A DNA stretch of 64,000 nt from Limnomonas spitsbergensis (taxonomy: Eukaryota > Chlorophyta > Chlorophyceae > Chlamydomonadales): NCBI GenBank assembly GCA_037349105.1, contig JAYJMM010000024.1:1550001-1614000 (forward strand), given 5' to 3'. The notes under the pieces are model-generated. The model saw only the letters and a list, made by a program, of their open reading frames with translations. It made no database searches and was not told the origin of the DNA. This document shows positions 55,654 through 61,530 of this stretch, one piece after another (the stretch's first letter is position 1; each line of letters begins with the position of its first letter). Made by a program: the position numbers and the translations under genes.

Positions 55654-58600
55654 CCCCTTCGGTGCCTGCCGCCGGCAAGCACATGGGTATGCTATTCGCC
55701 ATATCTCATCTTCCAATTTCTTTTCACCACCTGCAGATTGAGGGTGCGATTATGAACCAATTGCGAACGCCCCTTGCTGCTGCTGCTCTGCCACAAACAC
55801 GCACGCCAGCAGCACCTGCGCCTGCAGCAGTACGCGCCGGCGCAGGAAAGTCATTAGTGGGAGCTCCCAAGTCTGCCACTCCTCCTCTGGCGCCCAAGGC
55901 TGCTGCTGCTCCTGCTGCCCCAGCTGCCCGGTCCACTCCGGTGGTGTCTGCAGAGAGCGATGAGGACATTGTCAGGTGATTAAAATGTAGTTGAGGGTTC
56001 AGGTTAAAACTTAAAGTGACACGGAGCTGCTTCTGCATCTGCCCCTGCTGCTGGGTCCACCCCTGTTGTGCAGTCAGACAGCAATGAGGACATTGTCAGG
56101 TGATTACCTCATTGTTGCTGATGGTTAATTCATTTATAATGGAGGTCTCTGGCTTTCGTTGCTGCTGCTGCTGCTGCTGCATCTGCCCCTGCTGCTTGAT
56201 TCACCCCTGTTGTGCCGTCAGAGAGCGATGAGGACATTATAAGGTGATACCCTGTTTTAAGTAACAACTAATTGCTTATACTTAATACAAAATCGACTCT
56301 AGTAGCACTAATAAAATTACAAATAAGGTATAACATAGAAGTGGAACCACCTAAAGCATATACGGCAATACAAAGAAAAGTAATAAAACTAAAGAACCAG
56401 CCATTGTATATAACATTGCCTCGTTGCTTTCAGGTTCGGGGTTAACGCGGATACGCTCAGCTTCAAATTGCGCAGCTCCTTGTTCCATGTACCGGTATAA
56501 TCAACAGAAAGAAAGAAACCTACGCCCCGTTGGAGGCATGAGATTAAGGAAACAGCGCAGCCTGGGCCGAAGCCACATCCGTGCCATTGCCCAGGATAAA
56601 AAGCACATTCTATCTGGTTGCACCACTGGTATCTCGGTACCCTTTCCTTTGACGTTTCCCCCCTCTGGTACATTCAGCTTCGAACCGCGCAGCTCCTAGT
56701 TCTATAAACGGGTAGGATCCGCGATCCAATTGCACAGCTTCTAGATCTATATACCGGTAGGCCCAGGCTGCGCTGTTTCTTTAACTCGCACGCCCCCAAC
56801 GGGGCGTAGCTTTTTTTCTGTATACTGGTAGGATCAAGAGCACGTCCCGATCATCATGGCCCCCCTCTGACCTAGTGTTGAGTTGAGGGTTCTGGTAAAA
56901 CCTCTATGCCATGTGCTTGATTTCACAGATGGAGGATAAATGAAGGTCGCCAAGTATTGCAATGGATTAGCCGCGGCCTCGGCCCAGGCTGTTCTATTCC
57001 CTTACCCTTTACACACTGACCTATGCTGACTGCTTCCCTACCCCTCACGCCCTTGCGGGGAATATTTTCCCCGCTTCCTAGAAAACCTGCTACGGGGGTA
57101 TGATGGCGTAAGGTCGTCCAGCAGGGTAACGACACGGCCGCTCTGAAACCACGACACGGCCAAGACACGACCACGACCACAACCACGACACGACCTCTCT
57201 GAAACCACTGAAAAAGTCTAGATTGCTGATCACTAGAAGCCCCTTTCTGGAAGACATAGTGTCCGACCACTACAGCCGCAGCCTCGACCCAGACCTCACT
57301 GTCTCCTCTACCCTCACTCGCCCTAGCCGGACATACTAGCCTTTCTTATTTCAGATATTGTATCTTTTGAAATATGTACTTAATGTCACAGGCGTATGAT
57401 GGCTGAGGGCCGACAAGCGGCCGCAGCGGCCAGCGCAAAGATCAAGGCAGCAGCAGCTGCGACAGCCAGTACCAAAGCACCTGATGCTGTTGGAGCCCGT
57501 CCCATCGCCAGCGCGCCACTATCAGCGGCCCCGCCACTGGTGAAGACCGCTGTGGCTGTTGCTGCCCCTGCTGCTCGTGCCACACCGGTCGTGTCCTCAG
57601 AGAGCGATGAGGACATCGTCAGGTGACTGGATTTTTTTGGGGTTCGGGGTTGAGGAGATTAAGTGATTTGGATCTGTAGCTGCTGCTACGGCCCCTTCCC
57701 CTGCCGCTGCCCCTGCCGCTGCTACTCATCCCGCATTTTTCGTGTCACCAGAGAGTGATGAGGGCATCGTCAGGTGATTGGACATCAGTCAAGGGTTCAG
57801 GGTTCGTGCTTAATGGTTCAGTTTTGTGCTGAAGATTTGAAGTAAAATCCTGAACCCCACGCTGAATGCCACAGGCGTATCATGGCTTCAGGGCGCCAAA
57901 CAGCCGTAGCGGCCAGCATCAAGGCCACACTCTCCTCCACCCTCGCTCGCCCACGCCAGACATACTGTTCTTTATAATTTCAATTATTTGAATATTTATC
58001 TGTGATTCCTGTCACAGGCGTATGATGGCTGAAGGGCGTCAAACAGCCGCAGCGGTCAGCACCGAGGCCGTACTGTCTCCTTCACCCTCACTCGCGCACG
58101 CTGGACATACTATCCTTAATAACTTCAGTAACTGTTAATTAAACAATCTTACCTCTGGGCTTCCTATCACAGACGTATGATGGTTGAGGGGCGTCGAACA
58201 GCTACAGCGGCCAGCGCCAAGGCCAAGGAGGCAGCGGCGGCGTCGGCCAGCGCAAGAAGCAAGGCTGCAGCGGACGCAGTGGCCAGCATCAACGCTAAGG
58301 ATGCCACAGCGGCCAAGGACAAGGCAAAGGCAGCAGCTGACGCTGTGGCCAGTTTCAAGGCTGAGGCAGAGGCTGACGCGGCGGCCATCGTGAATGGCAA
58401 GGATGTCGCAGCGGCCAAGGCAGCGGCAGCCACAGCAGCCAGCGCCAAGGCAGTAGCTGCCGCAGACGCAGCGGCCAGGGCTAAGGCTCAGGATGCCGCA
58501 GATGCAGCGGCCAGCGCCAAGGCTCAGGCTGCCGCAGCTACCAGCGCCAAGGCTGAGGTAGCCGCCGCAGCAGCAGCCAAAGCTGCAGCGGCCATAGTAG

Positions 58601-60274
58601 CGAGCGCAAAGCCCAAGGCAGCCGCCGCAGCCCCGGTTGCGCTAGAGTATGACTCTCTCTCTACCTCGAAGGACAAGCAGGATGCCAAGCAGTGGATTTC
58701 AGCATGGAAGCAGGCTCAGGAGCACCAGCAGCAGCAGGAGCAGCAACGGCAGCAGACGCAAATGCAGCAGCAACAGCAGAAAGTGCATGTTGAGGAGCAG
58801 CAGAAGGAGCAGGTGGAGGAGCAGGCGGGCGGAGACTCCCAGGCTGCGGGTATTGGTGGCTCGTTCCGAGCCTTCCTCACCAACATATTCAATAAGGGTG
58901 GTGACTCTGTTGTCTCTCAGCAGCCGACAGCAGCAAGGGCAGGTCCCTTCTCCACACGGGTGATGCCACCAGCAGCGGCAGCAGCACGGGCGGCGCCGCT
59001 CCCGGCCGCAGCCACTGTTTCTGGGTACGACTCTGCAGCTGCTTTGAGGGAGAAGCAGGCTGCTGGAAAGTGGATTGCGGAGTGGCAGGCTGCAATTGCG
59101 TCTGAGGAACAGGTGAGTGTTTGAAGAGTGACCTCTGCCGATTACCTTTCTGGTTACAACTCAGCCGCTGCCTCGAGAAAGAAAATGGCAGCTGGACAGT
59201 GAATTTCGGCGTGGCAGTGCTGCTATTGCAGCTGATGAACAGGTGTGGGGGTGGAGAGCGTCCACTGTCGATTAGATATCTGGTTACAACTCAGCCGCCG
59301 CCTCCAGGGACAGGCAGGCCGCTGGTCGCGGTATAGCCTAGTGGCAGGAGAGCGTCCACTGCTGATTCTTTATCTGGGTGCGAAGACGCGGTTGCTGCCC
59401 TGAGGGTTTAACATGCTGTTGGGCAAGGGATCGCCACGTGGCCGGGTTTTAATTATATTAATGGATAGGTGAGTGGTTGGAGAGTGGTTGAAGAGTGGTT
59501 GGAGAGTGTCCACTGCCAATGAGCGATCTGGGTATGACTCAGCGGCTGCCGTAAGGGTTCAACAGGTAGCTTGGCAAGGGATCCGTAGTCTGGAGATAAT
59601 GTTCGTCATGGATGATACCCACATTTGATATTATTATATTAATCATCGTAGGCTGATGTGATGTTTTTGTTTGGTCTGTGGCAGGCCTTTCATACCCGGT
59701 ATCATACAAATTGGAATACCGTACTGTTATCGGGACCGGTTCTCGTCTTTTGACCGATTTCATGTGTTGTATCATTGAATTAAGATGTAGCGATGTGCCT
59801 TTTGTTGAAAATGTGCAGTCCCTTGCGGTCCCGGCAGCTAAAGACTGGATTGAGTCTTGGAAGGCGAAGCAGAGCAGCGAACCGCTGGCGGTGGCAACTG
59901 CGTCAGTGACGGAAAGACCGCTGGCGACAGCAGGGGCAGCCGCTGGGTCCTCTTCGGCCAAGGAATGGATTGCAGCGTGGAAGGCGGCTCAGAACAACCC
60001 TGCAGGAGAGGTGGCGGCTGCGGCAGGGCCCTCTTCGGCCAAAGAGTGGATTGCAGCGTGGAAGGCGGCTCAGAGCAGGAACCCTGCGGCTACGGCGGGG
60101 CCCTCTTCGGCCAAAGAGTGGATTGCGGCATGGAAGGCGTTGCAAGGAAGTGGAAGCACAATATCAGAGGCTGCTGCGGTTGCTGCTGATGTGACGGCAG
60201 CCACTAGACCCTCCTCTGCCCCCCCGTCGTCTGGCAATCCGGTGTTTGAGAGCGACGAGGACATCGTAAGGTAA
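40593..60274 (+). CDS. TIC62: TIC62-like chloroplast Rossmann protein (16 exons)
   Basis: Plant TIC62 is a redox-linked protein of the chloroplast inner envelope, stroma and thylakoid that binds NADP(H) and, in vascular plants, ferredoxin-NADP reductase. Exons: 40593-40738, 43074-43137, 44756-44802, 46194-46308, 46412-46606, 47687-47822, 48539-48613, 50416-50492, 51205-51288, 53607-53759, 54140-54235, 55133-55225, 55737-55975, 57392-57622, 58173-59112, 59819-60274. The phases agree (1049 codons with the stop). Exon 1 looks like a transit peptide (MLSHTSTGAVVRSSPAA). Residues 71-86, VFVAGSTGRLGARICR, hold the GxxGxxG site. Family hallmarks follow: VTSLGTGKFGLPAGLLNLFW, WKRRAEEALEESG, TIVRPGGMERPTDEYK, and FGGQVSRLQVAELVA with VVAETTAP. 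The tail is coiled-coil and Ala/Lys-rich, with Trp-pair repeats (A-K-E-W-I-A-A-W-K) and three ESDEDIVR motifs. I see no plant-type FNR-binding repeats. Exons 1 and 2 are less certain than the rest. Confidence 0.88.
40739..43073. other. TIC62 intron 1, mostly unique sequence
   Basis: This 2.3 kb stretch has no supported gene. It contains remote copies of the 5' edge of exon 2 (a CAGGGACATTGT-GGAG-AGATC-like block near 42622 and 42926) and a short region near 41500-41660 resembling the GGGCCTGG element family. If exon 1 at 40593 were wrong, this would be the 5' flank of TIC62. Confidence 0.5.
43138..44150 (+). repeat. Tandem 3'-edge copies of TIC62 exon 2
   Basis: About seven units, roughly 110-150 bases apart, repeat the codons for S-I-K-T-S-D-x-S-S-D-R-P-S-K-G and D-T-K-L, followed by a donor-like GTGAGAA. 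The first unit, ending at 43137, has the in-phase acceptor. The minus strand is also open over several units (F-V-S-N-P-F-E-G-R-S). The plus strand is preferred because the exon then joins DTKL to VFVAG in phase, as in plant TIC62. Confidence 0.7.
44880..45540 (+). repeat. 34-bp minisatellite in TIC62 intron 3
   Basis: About 19 units of 34 bases, core GGTGAGGGGTGACATCAGGG then TTCAGCTGGT. A few units are one or two bases shorter or longer. The unit does not resemble the neighbouring exons. Confidence 0.92.
45755..46130 (+). repeat. 5'-edge copies of TIC62 exon 4
   Basis: Three copies (near 45766, 45921 and 46066) repeat the acceptor and the codons for E-L-L-Q-S-G-S-R-V-R-A-G-A-R-N-V-D-S. They are spaced about 130-155 bases apart before the intact exon at 46194. 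Each ends where CTCC-rich intron resumes. Confidence 0.88.
46630..47300 (+). repeat. Exon 5 relics and a 20-bp minisatellite, TIC62 intron 5
   Basis: Fragments of exon 5 recur: KVVCAVGAPES-like at about 46652-46705, IALI-AAAAS-like at 46795-46835, and VKQFVL plus GTGAGT at about 47115-47145. Further pieces occur near 47190-47270. Between them, about 46890-47085, lie some nine units of a 20-base repeat, GCCGTATTGCGTCGTATCA. Confidence 0.82.
47865..48260 (+). repeat. 3'-edge copies of TIC62 exon 6
   Basis: Four copies (near 47885-47912, 47990-48033, 48110-48150 and 48190-48250) repeat the codons for GMAYTI-V/I-RP with a CCAG/GTGGG donor-like junction. Some also keep the AEEALEES part. The first donor, after 47822, gives the in-phase protein. 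Confidence 0.88.
48665..48960 (+). repeat. 3'-edge copies of TIC62 exon 7
   Basis: Three copies (near 48672-48716, 48775-48822 and 48888-48950) repeat the codons for L-T-H-N-L-V-L-K-x-R-D-S-I-F. Donors are decayed: the first reads CCG/GTGATA, the second lost the GT. Confidence 0.85.
49055..49370. repeat. Two inverted copies of the short hairpin element
   Basis: A plus copy at about 49062-49150 (GCGGATGTTG-TACAGCCCC, then a GCCC-AAATA-GGGC hairpin and CTTTCTTTC) is followed by an opposite-orientation copy at about 49200-49300 (GAAAGAAAG start, GCCGTAGCCACATCCGCGC end). Both are preceded by TTGTATTAGTTTAGGTGG, a duplicated flank. Confidence 0.65.
49390..49548 (+). repeat. 20-bp minisatellite in TIC62 intron 7
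   Basis: Eight units of GTTTGTACCTTGAGTGTGAT, nearly identical. No relation to coding sequence was found. Confidence 0.95.
50090..50330 (+). repeat. 5'-edge copies of TIC62 exon 8
   Basis: Two copies (near 50100-50190 and 50251-50315) repeat the CAG acceptor and codons for G-G-Q-V-S-R-L-Q-V-A-E-L/I-V. The first extends nearly to the end of the exon before a stop. The intact copy starts at 50416. Confidence 0.88.
50502..50704. mobile_element. Two short elements between TGTTGATAT direct repeats
   Basis: TGTTGATAT occurs three times (50502, 50594 and 50696), framing two inserts of about 85-95 bases. The right insert contains GCGCGGATGTGGCTTCGGC, CTGCGCTGTTTCCTTAACTC, a CGCCCC-CCAC-GGGGCG-type hairpin and a T/C-rich end. 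The left insert is a related, reversed and diverged copy with an AAAT-rich end. The direct repeats look like target-site duplications of short non-autonomous elements. The class (SINE or MITE) is not established. Confidence 0.6.
50965..51125 (+). repeat. 5'-edge copies of TIC62 exon 9
   Basis: Two copies, near 50986 and 51091, repeat the CAG acceptor and codons for V-L-E-V-V-A-E-T/A-x-A. The intact exon starts at 51205. Confidence 0.85.
51420..51535 (+). repeat. (TG/CG)n tract and 14-bp ATTTCCAATGTCAC repeat
   Basis: An alternating TGTGCGTGCG tract (about 51420-51465) is followed by five units of a 14-base repeat in TIC62 intron 9. Confidence 0.9.
51940..52520 (+). repeat. Diverged 170-310 bp repeats in TIC62 intron 9
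   Basis: Three copies (near 51955-52045, 52265-52345 and 52425-52505) share GATGGCACTCAGCCAG, AATAGCC-TGATT and ACTCTTGATTTGTTGC. No exon similarity was recognised. Confidence 0.65.
53305..53395 (+). repeat. Short hairpin element copy
   Basis: A diverged copy with GGCGCGGATGTGGCTTTTGC, GCGCTGTTTCTTTACCTCTC and a degraded hairpin, in TIC62 intron 9. Confidence 0.55.
53770..53965 (+). repeat. Relics of TIC62 exon 10
   Basis: Pieces near 53782-53830, 53875-53920 and 53935-53965 repeat the codons for E-A-A-x-K-V-x-A-A-E and E-L-T-G-R. The middle piece has an intact GAACAG/GTAAGC donor. They follow the real exon (end 53759). Confidence 0.8.
54030..54100 (+). repeat. 5'-edge copy of TIC62 exon 11
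   Basis: This repeats the acceptor and the codons for E-R-E-V-x-A-A-V-A-P-S. The intact exon begins at 54140, about 100 bases on. Confidence 0.82.
54268..54363 (+). mobile_element. Short hairpin element with probable target duplication
   Basis: The body contains GCCCAGGCTGCGCTGTTGCC, TTAACTCTCATGCCCC, CACGGGGCGTAGC and a TTTC-rich end. It is flanked by TATGATGCGGTGCGG (54268) and TATGATTCGGTGCGG (54349), a 15-base direct repeat with one mismatch. It lies just behind TIC62 exon 11. Confidence 0.55.
54360..55040 (+). repeat. 3'-edge copies of TIC62 exon 11 within intron 11
   Basis: A copy at about 54365-54412 (E-G-L-V-K-V-A-E-V then CAAGGCG/GTGAGA) and a weaker one at about 54985-55040 repeat the end of exon 11. 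The rest of the interval is unremarkable AT/GC-mixed intron. Confidence 0.75.
55260..55360 (+). repeat. Relic of TIC62 exon 12
   Basis: One near-complete copy of exon 12 (E-S-A-A-K-A-V-L-D-A-A-C-K-A-G-A-S-G) follows the real exon. It has no clean acceptor and its end, AACAGAGTAG, lacks the GT at the functional position. Confidence 0.82.
55558..55660 (+). repeat. Exon 13 copy with a (CTG)n expansion
   Basis: A decayed copy of the start of exon 13 (I-E-G-A-N-M-N) runs into about 18 CTG/GCT units, then loses similarity. The functional copy starts at 55737 with a short alanine run instead. Read on the minus strand the tract is polyglutamine. Confidence 0.85.
56020..56245 (+). repeat. 3'-edge copies of TIC62 exon 13
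   Basis: Two copies (about 56030-56105 and 56160-56245) repeat the Ala/Pro stretch and the S-x-S-x-E-D-I-V end, with CAG/GTGATT and AAG/GTGATA donors like the real one at 55976. Confidence 0.85.
56497..57065. repeat. Three short hairpin element copies, TIC62 intron 13
   Basis: A reverse copy at about 56505-56600 (GAAAGAAAGAAACCTACGCC to GAAGCCACATCCGTGCCATT), a plus partial copy at about 56760-56825 and a diverged plus copy at about 56975-57060 share the GCGCTGTTTC-TTAACTC and GGGGCGTAG blocks. TACCGGTA-like flanks recur near the first two. Confidence 0.6.
57670..58110 (+). repeat. 3'-edge copy of exon 14 and 5'-edge copies of exon 15
   Basis: At about 57690-57780 an Ala/Pro stretch ending S-P-E-S-D-E-G-I-V with CAG/GTGATT repeats the end of exon 14. 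At about 57872 and 58017 the acceptor (CACAG) and R-I/M-M-A-S/E-G-R-Q-T-A repeat the start of exon 15, whose intact copy begins at 58173. Confidence 0.85.
59140..59580 (+). repeat. Decayed 3'-edge copies of TIC62 exon 15
   Basis: Four copies (near 59147, 59276, 59375 and 59520) repeat the S-G-Y-D/N-S-A-A-A segment, and partly the A-G-x-W-I-x-x-W-Q segment, with frameshifts and stops. Two end with an ACAG/GTGTGG-like or ATAG/GTGAGT junction. Confidence 0.82.
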
Positions 60275-60992
60275 AATAAATGTCATGTGCGGAGAGCAGA
60301 GATAATAAAAGGTATCGTACTGTGGATTTGCGTTCCCTTCCCTCCTTCCCTCAAGTGTGCATAAATGAAATGTAATGCAAGCAAAGTACGGGTAACATGC
60401 ATTTCAGGGGCTCAGGTTGCGTCCTCGCCGAGACTGTCTTATGGTGGTTTGGGGCGATGGTTGGGGCGATGATCTTGCTGAAACATGCCCTTTGTTGCCG
60501 CTGCAGGCGTGTGCTGCAAGAGCAGCGTCGTAGCTCTGTCCTCAGTAGGTCGAAATGTGAGACGGGATTCGGGCTTAAGGGTTTAGGGTTTAGAATGGTA
60601 TCGTGAGGAGGAGTTTGGCGTTGCGGGTTGAGGGGGATAATGTGAGGCAGGGAGAAGGGAACATGGAGATTTGTGTGCAGGTTACGGGTTTCAAGGAAAA
60701 TTGTATGTTGGATATGGATTTTGGGTTTAAGGGGAAACGTGAGATCGGGTCCAGCTTACAGGTCAAAGTGTGACACATGGGTGATGATCTAGGGATCTAG
60801 GGCAGAGGATCTACGTGTAAGGGCAGAATGTGCGGCATGGTGCAGGGTTTTGGGTGAAAGGTAAAGTGAGGCGAGGTTGCCCAAGCTGTTTTAAACATGC
60901 CTTGTCCCCCTGCACGTTGTAGGATCACCTCGAGCAACAATGCTTCACTGACAATTGACCAGCAGGCGGCCAGGTGGTTGCTTGCTGAATAA
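60275..60992 (+). other. TIC62 3' flank with possible alternative last exons
   Basis: A TGTAA, the usual volvocalean polyadenylation signal, occurs near 60370, about 96 bases after the stop at 60272-60274. The sequence GTAAG/GTAAAA at that stop could also be a donor. Two in-phase acceptors follow. One, at 60507, opens R-V-L-Q-E-Q-R-R with a stop at 60603. The other, at 60923-60992, encodes ITSSNNASLTIDQQAARWLL, then A-E and a stop. The latter resembles the S-A-A-x-x-x-K-Q-A-A-x-K-W-I unit of exon 15, so it is a plausible true or alternative terminal exon. Confidence 0.5.
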
Positions 60993-61186
60993 AGGATGCA
61001 CCACCTCTGGTCCCTGATCGGAAGACTTGACAGAGTGGTTGCCCAACTGTCTTGTTGGAAAATGGACAGCACATGCGATATGCATCTGCCTGCTGAGTGT
61101 GGTTGACTAACTTTATTGACAGCTCAAGGGTAGTTGCTTGCTAGCACGGCCTGGTGCCTGCGTGCCTAGACACGTAATGGAGGACT
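60993..61186. other. Spacer with no recognised feature
   Basis: No ORF, repeat or RNA gene was recognised between the possible last TIC62 exon and the 76-bp array. Confidence 0.5.
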
Positions 61187-61530
61187 CGGTGACTATGACT
61201 GTAGGCTGCCTGCTGGACGGCACGGACATGTGTCTACTTTCCTAGCCATGGCATGCACTGCTGAGTGCTTATGACTGTAGACTGCTTGCTGGACGGCACG
61301 GACATGTGTATGCTTGCCTAGCCATGGCATGCACTGCTGAGTGCTTATGACGGTAGGCTGCTTGCTGGACGGCACGGACATGTGTATGCTTGCCTAGCCA
61401 TGGCATGCACTGCTGAGTGCTTTTGACTGTAGGCTGCTTGCTGGACGGCACGGACATGTGTATGCTTGCCTAGCCATGGCATGCACTGCTGAGTGCTTTT
61501 GACTGTAGGCTGCTTGCTGGACGGCACGAC
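61187..61530 (+). repeat. 76-bp tandem repeat, about 4.5 units
   Basis: Units contain CTGTAGGCTGCTTGCTGGAC, GGCACGGACATGTGT and CCATGGCATGCACTGCTGAG. The period is 76 bases and identity is high. Unlike most arrays here, no neighbouring exon is available to compare it with. Confidence 0.92.
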
